A stretch of DNA of 64,000 nt from Phocoena phocoena. Taxonomy: Eukaryota > Chordata > Mammalia > Artiodactyla > Phocoenidae. Positions 10,240-22,059 of this stretch are shown one piece after another; position 1 is the first letter of the stretch; each line of letters begins with the position of its first letter. Under the pieces are notes generated by a model, which saw only the letters and a list, made by a program, of their open reading frames with translations, ran no database searches and was not told the origin of the DNA. The stretch covers positions 38,587,159-38,651,158 of the forward strand of contig NC_089232.1 in assembly GCF_963924675.1 (NCBI RefSeq), given 5' to 3'. The translations under genes were made by a program, and so were the position numbers.

Positions 10240-13200
10240 ATGGTAATAGGAACATACATATTGATAATTACTTTAAACGTGAATGGATTAAATGCTCCAA
10301 CCAAAAGACACAGGCTCAATGAATGGATACAAAAACAAGACCCATATATATGCTGTCTACAAAAGACCCACTTCAGAGCTAGGGACACATACAGACTGAA
10401 AGTGAGGGGATGGAAAAAGATATTCCATGCAAATGGAAATCAAAAGAAAGCTGGAGAAGCAATATTCATATCAGATAAAACGGACTTTAAAATAAAGAAT
10501 GTTGCAAGAGACAAGGAAGGACACTACATAATGATCAAGGGATCAATCCTAGAAGAAGATATAACAATTATAAATATATATGCACCCAACATACGAGCAT
10601 CTCAATACATAAGGCAAATGCTAACAGCTATAAAAGAGGAAATTAACAGTAACACAATGACAGTGGGAGACTTTAACACCTCACTTACACCAATGGACAG
10701 ATCATCCAGACAGAAAATTACTAAGGAAACACAAGCTTTAAATGACACAATAGACCAGATAGATTTAATTGATATTTACAGGACGTTTCCATCCGAAAAC
10801 AGCAGATTACACTTTCTTCTCAAGTGTACATGGAAGATTCTCCAGAATAGATCACATCTTGGGTCACAAATCAAGACTTGGTAAATTTAAGAAAATTGAA
10901 ATCATAACAAGCATCTTTTCCGACCACAACGCTATGAGATTAGAAATACATTACAGGGAAAAAAAACACGTAAAAAACACAAACACATGGAAGCTATGCA
11001 ATACATTATTAAATAACCAAGAAATCAAAAAATACCTAGAGACAAAAGACAATGAAAACACAATGACCCAAAACCTATCGGATGCAGCAAAATCAGTTCT
11101 AAGAGGGAAGTTTATAGCAATACAATCCTACCTCAAGAAACAAGAAAAATCTCAAATAAACTATCTAACCTTAGACTTAAATGGACTAGAGAAAGAAGAA
11201 CAAACAAAACCCAAAGTCAGTAGAAGGAAAGAAATCATAAAGACCAGAGAAGAAATAAATGAAAAAGAAAACAATAGCAAAGATCAATAAAACTAAAAGC
11301 TGGTTCTTTGAGAAGATAAGTGAAATTGATAAACCTTTAGCTAGACTCATCAAGAAAAAGAGGGAGTGGACTCAAATCAATAAAATTAGAAGTGAAAAAG
11401 GAGAAGTTACAGTAGACTCTGCAGAAATACAAAGCATCATAAGAGACTACTACAAGCAACTCTATGCCAATAAAATGGACAACCTGGAAGAAATGGACAA
11501 ATCCTTCCAGGTGTAGCCTTCCAAGACTGAACCAGGAAGAAATAGAAAATATGAACAGACCAATCACAAGTAATGAAGTTGAAACTGTGATTAAAAATCT
11601 TACGGCAAACAAAAGTCCAGGACCAGATGGCTTCACAGGTGAATTCTATCAAACATTTAGAGAAGAGCTAACACCTATCCTTCTCAAACTTTTCCAAAAA
11701 CTTGCAGAGGAAGGAACACTCCCAGACTCATTCTACGAGGCCACCATCACCCTGATACCAAAACCAGACAGAGATACTACAAAAAAAGAAAATTACGGAC
11801 CAATATCATTGATGAATATAGATGCAAAAATCCTCAACAAAATACTAGCAAGCAGAATCCAACAGCACATTAAAAAGATCATACACCATGATCAAGTGAG
11901 ATTTATCCCAGGGTTGCAAGTATTCTTCAATATACGCAAATCAATCAGTGTGATACACCATATTAACAAACTGAAGAATAAAAACCATATGATCATCTCA
12001 ATAGATGCAGAAAAAGCTTTTGACAAAATTCAAAACCAATTTATGATAAAAACTCTCCAGAAAGTGGGCATAGAGGGAACCTACCTCAACATAATAAAGG
12101 CCATATATGACAAATCCGTAGCAAACATCATTCTCAACAGTGAAAAACTGAAAGCATTTCCTCTAAGATAAGGAACAAGACAAGGATATCCACTCTCGCC
12201 ACTCTTATTCAACATAGTTTTGGAAGTCCTAGCCATGGCAATCAGAGAAGAAAAAGAAATAAAAGGAATCCAAATTGGAAAAGAAGAAGTAAAACTCACT
12301 GTTTGCAGATGACATGATACTATACATAGAGAATCCTAAAGATGCCACCAGAAAACTACTAGAGCTAATCAGTGAATTCGGTAAAGTTGCAGGATACAAA
12401 ATTAATGCACGGAAATCTCTTGCATTCCTATACACTAATGGTGAAAAATCTGAAAGAGAAATTAAGGAAACACTCCCATTTACCATTGCAACAAAAAGAA
12501 TAAAATACCTAGGAATAAACCTACCTAGGGAGACAAAAGACCTGTATGCAGAAAACTATAAGACACTTATGAAAGAAATTAAAGATGATACCAACAGATG
12601 GAGAGATATACCATGTTCTTGGATTGGAAGAATCAATATTGTGAAAATGACTATACTACCCAAAGCAATCTACAGATTCAACACAATCCCTATCAAATTA
12701 CCAGTGGCATTTTTTACAGAACTAGAACAAAAATCTTAAAATTTGTATGGAGACACAAAAGACCCCAAATAGCCAAGGCAGTCTTGAGGGAGAAAAACAG
12801 AGCTGGAGGCATCAGACTCCCTGACTTCAGACTATACTACAAAGCTACAGTAATGAAGACAATATGGTACTGGCACAAAACCAGAAATATAGAATAATGG
12901 AACAGGATAGAAAGCCCAGAGATAAACGCACGCACCTATGGTCAACTAATCTATGACAAAGGAGGCAAGGATATACAATGGAGAAAAGACAGTCTCTTCA
13001 ATAAGTGGTACTGGGAAAACTGGACAGCTACGGGTAAAAGAATGAAATTAGAACACTCCCTAACACCATACACCAAAATAAACTCAAAATGGATTAAAGA
13101 CCTAAATATAAGACTGGACACTGTAAAACTCTTAGAGGAAAACATAGGAAGCACACTCTTTGACATAAATCACAGCAAGATCTTTTTTGACCCACCACCT

Positions 13201-14038
13201 AGAGCAATGGAAATAAAAACAAAAATAAACAAATGGGACCTAATGAAACTTAAAAACTTTTGCACAGCAAAGGAAACTGTAAACAAGGTGAAAAGACAAC
13301 CCTCATAATGGGAGAAAATATTTGCAAATGAATCAATGGACAAAGGATTAATCTCCAAAGTATATAAACAGCTCATGAATCTCAATATTAAAAAAACAAA
13401 CAACCCAATCCAAAAATGGGCAGAAGACCTAAATAGACATTTTTCCAAAGAAGACATACAGATGGCCAAGAGGCACATGCAAAGCTGCTCAACATTACTA
13501 ATTATTAGAGAAATGCAAATCAAAACTACAATGAGGTATCACCTTACACCAGTTAGAATGGGCATAATCAGAAAATCTACAATCAACAAATGCTGGAGAG
13601 GGTGTGGAGAAAAGAGAACCCTCTTGCACTGTTGGTGGGAATGTAAATTGATACAGCCACTTTGGAGAACAGTATGGAGGTTCCTTAAAAAACTAAAAAT
13701 AGAATTACCATACAATCATGGAATCCCACTACTGGGCGTATACCCAGAGAAAACCGTAATTCAAAAAGACACATGTACCCCAACGTTTATTGCAGCACTA
13801 TTTACAATAACCAGGTCATGGAAGCAACCTAAAATGCCCATTGACAGACGAATGGATAAAGAAGATGTGGTACGTATATACAATGGAATATTACTCAGCC
13901 ATAAAAAGGAACGAAATTGAGTCATTTGTTGAGACGTGGATGGACCTAGAGACTGTCATACAAAGTAAGTCAGAAAGAGAAAAACAAATATCATATATTA
14001 ATGCATATATGTGGAATCTAGAAAAATGGTACAGATGA
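10240..14038 (+). pseudogene. L1 ORF2 (endonuclease-reverse transcriptase), broken
   Basis: ORF2p nicks target DNA and reverse-transcribes L1 RNA. The frame opens at 10240 (MVIGTYILIITLNVNGLNAP). The endonuclease has Lys instead of the catalytic Glu at residue 42 (LQKTH, 10357-10371), but keeps GDFN (Asp at 10669) and SDH (10919-10927). Frameshifts occur near 10800, 11290 and 11510, and again just before the reverse-transcriptase FADD motif (12302-12313), whose codons survive. More breaks follow near 12735 and 12895. The C-terminal Cys/His cluster C-x3-C-x7-H-x4-C is kept at 13591-13644. Inactive by both missense and frame damage. Confidence 0.95.
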
Positions 14039-14099
14039 ACTGGTTTGCAAGGCAGAAATAGAGACATAGATGTAGAGAACAAACATATGGATACCAAGG

Positions 14100-14134
14100 G
14101 GGGAAAGTGTGGGTGGGGTGGGGTGGTGGTGGGA
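14100..14134 (+). other. G-rich tract in the L1 3' UTR
   Basis: Runs of 3-6 G separated by short spacers ('ggggggaaagtgtgggtggg', then more) fit a potential G-quadruplex, a known feature of L1 3' UTRs. Confidence 0.6.
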
Positions 14135-14259
14135 TGTACTGGGAGATTGGGATTGACATATGTACACTAATATGTATAAAATAGATAACTAATAAGAACC
14201 TGCTGTATGAAAATAAAATTTAAAACACCAAATAAAAAATAAAATTTATGGAAATTTTA

Positions 14260-14610
14260 GGGACTTCCCTGGTGGCACAGTGGTTAAGAATCTGCCTGCT
14301 AAGGCAAGGGACATGGGTTTGAGCCCTGGTCTGGAAAGATCCCACGTGCTGCACAGCAACTAAGCTCTTGTCCCACAACTACTGAGCCTGTGCTGTAGAG
14401 CCCACGAGCCACAACTACTGAGCCCGCGTGCCACAACTACTGAAGCCCACAGGCCTAGAGCCTGTGCTCTGCAACAAGAGAAGCCACTGCAAAGAGAAAC
14501 CCGCACACCGCAATGAAGAGTAGCCCCCGTTTGCTGCAACTAGAGAAAGCCTGCACACAGCAACGAAGACCCAATGCAGCCAAAAATAAATAAATAAATA
14601 TGTAAAAAAA
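14260..14610 (+). mobile_element. CHR-type SINE (long form) at the L1 3' junction
   Basis: Full tRNA-like head, long body with repeated 'acaactactgagcc', and a (TAAA)n tail. A 20 bp perfect target duplication, taaaatttatggaaatttta, lies at 14240-14259 and 14611-14630. It landed directly after the L1 tail and so is younger than that L1. Confidence 0.96.
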
Positions 14611-14619
14611 TAAAATTTA

Positions 14620-14865
14620 TGGAAATTTTAAAATATGCTTCATTTTCATTTGATCATATAGAGCATCATCCCATCTTAGTAAAAAGACATGTATATGCAT
14701 ACAAAAAAAACTAGAAGCAATTACAGAAAAATGTTAACTGTGGTTATAGCTGAATAGTAGTATTATGGGCCATTTAAATTTTCTTTACACCTTTAATTTT
14801 TTCCATATTCTCTATAATGAACATTATTTTTTTACTGTCAGGAAAATAAATGCTATGTAAAAAAA
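14620..14865 (+). mobile_element. Old L1 3' relic (right half)
   Basis: Matches old L1 3' ends ('atgttaactgtggttatagc', 'tttttccatattctctataatg'). It continues the relic cut at 8347, so about 6.3 kb was added inside it. Confidence 0.7.
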
Positions 14866-15057
14866 TTCTTAGAGGGTTTAGTAAGCGCTTGACTTCTCAA
14901 TTCATAACTAGTAGAATGAAATATTAGTGCTTATGCATGGGAAATAGCCCAGAAATAACCCCAAACAATGACTACTTTAGAAATCAACCAGTTTCACTCT
15001 GCCTCCTCCTTTCTTTCGTTCTTATCATGAACTAGTTGTTTAAAATGTTCCCTATGG

Positions 15058-15281
15058 GGCTTCCCTGGTGGCGCAGTGGCTTCCCTGGTGGCGCAGTGGT
15101 TGAGAGTTCGCCTGCCGATGCAGGGGACAAGGGTTCGTGCCCCGGTCCGGGAAGATCCCACATGCTGCGGAGCGGCTGGACCCGTGAGCCATGGCCGCTG
15201 AGCCTGTGCGTCCGGAGCCTGTGCTCCGCAATGGGAGAGGCCGCAACAGTGAGAGGCCCGCGTACCGCAAAAAAAAAAAAA
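15058..15281 (+). mobile_element. CHR-type SINE (short form) with duplicated 5' end
   Basis: The first 20 bp (ggcttccctggtggcgcagt) are tandemly repeated at 15058-15077 and 15078-15097, so box A is present twice. Box B, the body and a 17-A tail follow. The target duplication is aaaatgttccctatgg (15042-15057) and aaaatgtttcctatag (15282-15297), with two mismatches. Open frames on both strands here are translated SINE. Confidence 0.95.
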
Positions 15282-15299
15282 AAAATGTTTCCTATAGTT

Positions 15300-15816
15300 G
15301 CAAGCCTATTTCTACCAAAGCAGAGTAGTATAAAATGAATTAAGTCTAAAAGCTTACAGCTACATAAACCTAAAGTGTTAACATAATAAAAAGAGGTTAA
15401 TAACACAAGCCCAAAACAAATATTGTATATAATGACATATTTCCTTCTTTCCAAAAAAACCAAAGAGCCCTAGGCCCTGTGCCAAATATTTCAGAAGTAC
15501 CATAACTGGAGGTTTTTTCTACTAAAACAGTTATATATATATATGTTTAAACATATCTAGGAAAAGGTCTGGAAGGCTACACCTTGATATCAAGATATCA
15601 AGTCTCTGGGTTGGTAGAATTATAAACGTTTTCAGACATTTTTGCACGTCAGTATCTTCAGATTGTTCTAGAATGTACAAACATAGCCTTTTGTAAAAAG
15701 AAAAAGGTGTTTTAGTGTCATTTTGGAAAAAAAAAAAAAAGATGCCACTGGGAGCTGTCAGAATTAGTCTCTCTGAGACCTCCCTAACTTAAAATTAGGA
15801 ACAAATTATCAATTAC
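15300..15816. other. No recognised feature
   Basis: AT-rich, with a short (TA)n at about 15532-15544 and an A run at 15727-15740. Confidence 0.4.
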
Positions 15817-15828
15817 TCACAGTATGGA

Positions 15829-16218
15829 AGGTTTTTTGTTTTTTTTATTATTATTTTTTTTTTACAGTAGGTCCTTTTTGGTTATCTATTTTAAATATAG
15901 CAGTGTGTACATGTCAATCCCAAACTCCCAATCTATCCCTCCCCCTCCCCTTTTCCCCCTGGTAACCATAAGTTCATTCTTTAAGTCTGTGAGTTTGTTT
16001 GCTTTGTAAATAAATTCGTTTGCATCTTTTTTTTTTTAGATTCTACATATAAGCGATATTTGTCTTTCGCTGTGTGACTTATTTCATTTAGTATGATAAT
16101 CTCCATGTTGCTGCAAATGGCATTATTTCATTCTTTTTAATGGCTGAGTAATATTCCACTGTATATATGCACCACATCTTCTTTATCCATTCATCTGTCA
16201 TTGGACATTTAGGTTGCT
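15829..16218 (-). mobile_element. 5'-truncated L1 fragment
   Basis: Inverted L1 3' end with the 'ggctgagtaatattccactg' and 'accacatcttctttatccat' blocks. A 12 bp direct repeat, tcacagtatgga, at 15817-15828 and 16219-16230 is the target-site duplication. About 390 bp was inserted. Confidence 0.9.
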
Positions 16219-16230
16219 TCACAGTATGGA

Positions 16231-17035
16231 GTTTTCACAGGCTAAATAATATAGCTTTATATTTGGTATCTTCCTAATACTTGGGAGAAAAAAAAATAAG
16301 TCCTTTGAACTTATCTATGAAGCAATTTAGGAAATTCTCTTGGAAAGTTCAGTTATGCAACAGCTATTTAAATAGATTACACATCTTTCATTGGCAGTTG
16401 TATCAATGGAGTTGTACATTGATAAAAATTTAAAACAAAACAGGTAGAAAATTAAACAAACAAAGCATCATGTGAAAACAGACACGTTTCCTAAAAGAAC
16501 TGCAACAAGTTAATAATTGGTCATTAAATAAAACACCTAGGACATTTTTGCATGTCAGAGATGGACAGTTATCAGTGGTTTGGTAACATGGCCCATTTAC
16601 AAAGTATATTAGCACAGTTTTTTACATAAAGTAGATGTTCAGAATCTTCTTATAAAAATTTATTTTGACTAAAACCTGTGCAATAGAAAATGATTCCAAG
16701 TTTATCTTACAAATTAATTTTTATTATTTACCAAACAAAATACATGGTGCTAAGTTTTTTCCCTAAATTTGAGCATCTGGAGGAAAAACTTCAATTAATT
16801 TGAGTACACGTCTAACCGAAAGAAACAGAACCATCTGACTGAGGCACTCTGATACACTAAAAAGCACTTCGAACTCTGGAATGTACTCCCAACATTGCAG
16901 GTAACTAGCTTGTAACTTTGGGGTTCATTGTCTTCTGTTAAATAAAGTAAACAGGATCATCTCTCGCCAAGATTTCTTCTGGTTTTAAAAGTCTAAGATC
17001 TGAAAACAAACATAGGAAGATTCTAAAAGGTAGAG
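16231..17035. other. No recognised feature
   Basis: AT-rich. The minus-strand frame at 16430-16615 has no supporting evidence as a gene. Confidence 0.4.
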
Positions 17036-17039
17036 AGAA

Positions 17040-17765
17040 GGTCGACCAACTGTGGACCTTGGGATCTAAGGCACAACACAGGGATGAGTCCTCTGGGTCA
17101 TCTTTCTACCTCATATATCCTAGACTCAGAGCTGAAGAAGCTGGCAACCAGCACAAATAAAGGAAAGCCCCAATAAAAGCCTACTCGCTTTAGCCAAAAG
17201 ACCTGGAAAAGAGCAGACTAGCAGGGCAGAAGAACTTCAGGCAATAAGTGCTATACTCTAGCGAAGCATGACGAAAGAAAACTGTGGCCCCAACCCCACC
17301 CAGACCAGTGGAAGCCAAGTGGAGATCTCAGACTTCCACTTTTGCCAGGCGGTAATGAAGTGCCCCAACCCTCTCCCCAGCTCTCCCTACCGCAAATATG
17401 GTGTCAGAGGAAGCCTAGTGGAGAGTCAGGACTTTGATGGCAACCTAGTAATGAGGCCAGACACCATTCACCCTATGCCTGTGGTGTCAGTGCAGTCCAC
17501 ATGGGGAGCAGTATTAAATCCCTCTTACCCCTCCCTAGTAGGGAGGTATCAGTGGAGGTATAGTGAGAAGCTGGAACTCCCATCTCCACCTATAAGTAAT
17601 GAAAATCAGCCACAGCTCAGGTACCAACAGAGGCTGAGAAGAAGCTGAGAGAGTCCACTACCCATCTGGATTTTACCCCCAACTGGCAATAATGAGGTAG
17701 CCACTCCCAACCCCCCCTTCCTTCTGCTGCTGGAGCAGTGTCAGAGGAAAGCAGCTAAAACAGAA
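17040..17765 (+). mobile_element. Ancient L1 5' region (probable)
   Basis: GC-richer sequence with recurrent phrases of the old L1 5' UTR type: 'agtggagatctcagacttcc' then 'ccaggcggtaatgaagtgcc', and again 'actggcaataatgaggtagcc'. The 126-residue frame at 17268-17648 lies inside it and is most likely non-coding. Assignment is by memory of L1M 5' ends. Confidence 0.5.
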
Positions 17766-18544
17766 GGTTTAAATGAGACACATATGGTCTCCTTTGAAGC
17801 ACAAAAGTTTTTAATTTTGATGAAGTCCAGTTTATCTATCTTTTCTTTTGTTGCTCATGCTTTTGGTGTCATATCTAAGAATCTTTTGTCAAATTCAAGG
17901 TCATGAAGATTTGACCCTATGTTTTCCTATAAGAGTTTTATAGTTTTAGCTCTTACATTTAGGTCTTTGATCCATTTTGAGCTAATTTTTTATATGGCGT
18001 AACATAAGGGTCAAACTTCATTCTTTTGCCTTTGACTATCTACTTGTCCCAGCATTTGTTGGAAAAAAAAAAGATTGAATGGTCTTGGCAGTCTTGTCAA
18101 AAATCATTTGACCATAGATATATGAGTTTATTTCTGGGCTGTCAGTTCTACTCTATTGATCTATGTATCTGTCCTGGTGCCATTACCACACTGTCTTGAT
18201 TAAGGTTGCTTTGTAGTAAGTTTTGAAATCAGGAAATGTGAGCCCTCCTACTTATTGTTCTACTTTTTCAAGATCAATTTTGTTATTCTGGATCCCTTGA
18301 AATTCCATATGAATTTTAGAATCAGATTGTAAATTTCTACGAAGAAGTCAGTGGGGATTCTGATAGGGATTAAGTTGAATCTGTAGGTCTGTTTCAAGAA
18401 TATTGCATCTTAACAATGTTAAGTCTTCTGATCCAAGAACATGGATTTTTCCATTTCCTTAGATCTTTAAGTTCTTTCAACAATGTTTTATGATTTTTTG
18501 GGAAATTTTACCCTTCTTTGTTAAATTTATTCCTAAGCAATTTC

Positions 18545-18752
18545 TTCTTTTTTTGTTTTCGGTACGCGGGCCTCTCCCTGCTGTGACCTCTCCTGTTGCG
18601 GAGCACAGGCTCTGGACGCGCAGGCACAGCGGCCATGGCTCACGGGCCCAGCCGCTCCGCAGCACGCAGGATCCCCCTGAACTGGGGCACGAACCCGTGT
18701 CCCCTGCACCGGCAGGTGCACTCCCAACCACTGCGCCACCAGGGAAGCCCCC
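18545..18752 (-). mobile_element. CHR-type SINE (short form)
   Basis: T-rich tail at the left, then 'cggtacgcgggcctctccct', with the head 'accagggaagccc' at the right. It is inserted in the old L1 relic. Frames on both strands here are translated SINE. Confidence 0.94.
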
Positions 18753-19254
18753 ATTTTATTCTTTTTGATGCTATCATTAATGAAATTGTTTTCTTAACTT
18801 CATTTTTGGATTGTTCATTGCAATTGTATAAAACTGCAATTAATTTTTGTAAATTAATCTTGTTGTCCTGTAACCTTGTGAAAACATTTCTAGATCTAAA
18901 AGTTTTTTAGTGGATTCCTTAGGACTTTCTACATAAAAGATCATGTCATTGGTGAATAGAGATAGTTTTACTTCTTCCTTTCCAATGGATGCCTTTTCTT
19001 TTTTATGTCTTATTACCTTGGCCAGAATCTCTAATACAATGTTGAATAGAAATGGTAAGAGTGGACATCCTTGTCTTATTCTTGATCACAAGGGAAAAGC
19101 ATCCAGTCTTTCACCATTAAGTATGATGTTAGCTGTGGGTATGTTGTAGGTATCTTTTATTGAGGAAGTTCTCTTCTATTCCTAGTTTGTAGAGTATTTT
19201 TATCACGAAAGGGTGTTGGATTCTGTCAAATGCTTTTTCTGTGTCTTTTGAGAT

Positions 19255-19627
19255 TGCCTTACTCTGCTTGGGCTGCCATAACAAAATACTGTAGATTCAG
19301 TGGTGTTAACAACAGAAATTTATTTTATCATAGTTTTAGAAGCTGGAAATCTGAGATCAGGGGCCCAGCATGGGTAAGTTCTGGTGAGAGCTCTCTTCCT
19401 GGCTTGCAAACAGCCACTTTCTCATTGTATCCTTACATGGGGGAGAAAGAGGACCAAATTCTCTGGTATCTCATCTTATATGGGCACTAATCCCATCATG
19501 AGGGCCCTTCCCTTATGACCTCATCTAAACAAAATTACCTCCAAAATGACCCATCTCCAGATACCACACATTGGGTATTAGGCCTTCAACATATGAATTT
19601 GGGTGGTACTCAATCCAGTCCATAGAA
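19255..19627 (-). mobile_element. Solo MaLR LTR (MLT1 type)
   Basis: The inverted LTR shows 'ggctgccataacaaaatact', 'aacaacagaaatttatttta', 'ttcctggcttgcaaacagcc' and 'ttcaacatatgaatttgggt'. The 5 bp direct repeat gagat at 19250-19254 and 19628-19632 fits ERVL-MaLR integration. The L1 sequence resumes on the other side, so the LTR is younger than that L1. Confidence 0.8.
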
Positions 19628-19704
19628 GAGATCATCATGTAATATTTGTTTTTTATTCTATTGAAATGATGTATTACATTAACTTGTTTTCAGATGTTGA
19701 ACCA

Positions 19705-22050
19705 ACATCGCACTCAAAAATAAATCAGTGTTATCCACTATATAAACAGGCTAAAGAAGAAAAATTACATGATCATCTCAATTAATGAAGGAGAGCATTT
19801 GATAAAATTCAACACTTATTATAAAAGCTGTCAGAAAACTAGCAGCAGAGGGGAAATTTCTCAACTTGAGAAAGAGCATCTACCAGAAAAACGCCATTAA
19901 CATTATACCTAGGACTTCCCTGGCGGTCCAGTGGTTAAGGTTCCATGCTTCCAATGCAGGGGGCATGGGTTCAGTCCCTGGTTGGGGGCCACATGCCACG
20001 TGGCATGGACAAAAAAAAAAATATTATACCTAATAATGAAAAATTGAATGTTTTCCCCCTAGAATCCCAAACAAAGCAAGGTTGTTCAATACTATCACTC
20101 ATTCAACACAGTGCTAGAAGTCCTAGCCAATGCAATAAAGCAAAAAAAGAAAATAAAAAGCATACAGATCAGAAAGGAAGAAATAAAATTCTCCCTATTT
20201 GCAGATAACATGATTGTCTACATAGAAAATCCCAAGGAATCTACAAAAACAAAAACCGTCCTGGAACTAATAAGTGAGTTCAGCAAGTTCACAGGATATA
20301 CGATAAACACAAGAATCAGTTGCATTTCTATATGCTGGCAATGAATATGTAAACGCCAAAATTTTAAATTCAATACTACTCATATTCGCTTCCCTAAAAA
20401 CAAAATAAGGTGTAAGTCTAACAAAACATGTAGAGGATTTGTATGCTGAAAAGTATAAAACACTGATAAAAGAAATCAGGAAGATCTAAATAAATGGAGA
20501 AATATACTGTGTTTATAGACTGGAATACTCAACAAAGTAAAAATGTCAGTTCTTTCCCAGATGGATATACAAGTATAGTCCAAGTCCTATCAAAATCCCA
20601 GCAAGGTTTTTTGTAAATAGAAAAGATTATTCCAAAATTTATATGGAAATGCAAAGGATCTAGAATTGCTAAAACAATTTTGAAAAAGAAAAATAAAATG
20701 GGAGGAATTGGTCTATTTCAAGACTTCATTATATAGCTATAACAGTCAATGTCATGTGTCTATTTATACATAGATCAATAGAACAGAACAGAGAGCCCAG
20801 AAATAGACACACAAATATGCTCAACTGAATTTTGACAAAGGTGCAAAAGCAATTCAACTTAAAACAGGCTTTCCAACAAAGGCTGGAATAATTGTACATC
20901 CATAGGAAAAATAATAAATCTTTCCCTAAGTCTCACATATTATGAAAAATTAACTCAGACTGGATCTTTGACTTAAGTGTAATACATAAAACAATAAAGC
21001 TTTTAGAAAAAAATAGGAGAAAATGTTTGGGATCTAAGGTGAGGCATAGAGTTCTAAAGCCATTCCACAAAAGGAAAAATTGATAAATTGGATTTTGTAT
21101 GTTAAAAACTTTTTCTCTGCAAGAAACCCTGTGAAGATGGAAAGACAAGTACAGACTGGGAGAAAATATTTGAAAACCACATATTCAGGATTAGTTTCTA
21201 AAATATTTAAAGAACTCTCAAACTCAACAACAAAATATAAACACTCCAATTAGAATATGGGTAGAAGATATCAAGAGACCTTCTACCTAAGAGGATATAA
21301 AGATGGCAAATAATCACGTGCTGGCAAGGGTGCAGAGAAACTGGGTCACTCATTACGTGATAGTGCAAATGTAAAATGGTACAGTCACTGTGGAAAATAG
21401 TTTGTCAGTTTCTTAAAAAAACTAAACATGTAACCACCATAGGACACAGCAATAGCATTCCTGGGCATTTGTATCAGAAAAATGAAAATGGGTTCACCCG
21501 AAAACCTGTACACAAATGTTTATAGCAACTTTATTTATAATAGCCCCAAACTGGAAACAACCCAGATGTCCATCAATGGATAATGATTAAACAAACTGTG
21601 GTACATCTATCCCATGGAATACTACTCAGCAATAAAAAGGAACAGACTATTAATACATGCAACAACCCCTGGATGAATCTCCAGAGGAGTGTGCTAAGTG
21701 AAAAAAGCTAATCCCCCCAAATTATACACTGTATGATTCTACTTATATAATATTCTCGAAATGACAAAATTATAGAAATGCAGAGCATATTAGTGATTAC
21801 AGGGATTAAGGAGGGGGTAGGGGCAGGAAGAAAGCACATGTGGCGCCTTGAGGGATTCTTATGGTGATGGAAGTGTTCTATATCTTGACTATCAGTATCG
21901 ATATCCTGGTTCTCTAATTTTGCAAGATGTTAACATTGGAGGAAAGTGGGCGAAGGGTTCATAGGATCAATCTGTGTTATTTATTATGGCGGCATATGGA
22001 TCTAAAGTGACCTAAAAAAGAATGTTTAATTTTAAAAAGTCTATGATCTG
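19705..22050 (+). mobile_element. Old L1 ORF2 and 3' relic
   Basis: Starts in the ORF2 reverse-transcriptase region ('acatgatcatctcaattaat') and runs to the 3' UTR ('gtgatggaagtgttctatat'). FADD is degraded near 20200 ('tttgcagataacatgattgt'). It abuts the minus-strand L1 head to head. A SINE at 19912-20022 interrupts it. Confidence 0.85.
19912..20022 (+). mobile_element. CHR-type SINE (about 110 bp form)
   Basis: Head 'ggacttccctggcggtccag', box B 'gggttcagtccc', then directly an A tail. The target duplication attataccta lies at 19902-19911 and 20023-20032. Confidence 0.9.
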
Positions 22051-22059
22051 CCATGCAGA

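Larger units (their letters stand above)
8348..14243 (+). mobile_element. Near-full-length L1 retrotransposon (cetartiodactyl type), inactive
   Basis: About 5.9 kb. It has a 5' UTR from 'gattggttcaagatggcgg', broken ORF1 and ORF2, a G-rich 3' UTR and the artiodactyl/cetacean 3' end with AATAAA near 14213. The candidate target duplication atttatgg (8339-8346 and 14244-14251) is short and the junction is A-rich. It split an older L1 tail, so it is younger than that relic. Several stops and frameshifts show it can no longer move on its own. Confidence 0.95.
17795..19700 (-). mobile_element. Old L1 ORF2 relic, interrupted
   Basis: Reading right to left, this covers ORF2 from the reverse-transcriptase region downwards. 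Typical inverted blocks are 'ggtcatgaagatttgaccct', 'actgtcttgattaaggttgc' and 'aagagtggacatccttgtct'. It is interrupted by a SINE (18545-18752) and a MaLR LTR (19255-19627). It is riddled with stops. Confidence 0.85.

Noticed and set aside
15062..15140. Possible tRNA gene (box A and box B)
   Set aside because: It is the tRNA-like head of a SINE: no cloverleaf acceptor pairing, followed by a SINE body and an A tail.
17268..17648. 126-residue open frame as a gene
   Set aside because: It lies in sequence resembling an old L1 5' UTR and shows no domain.
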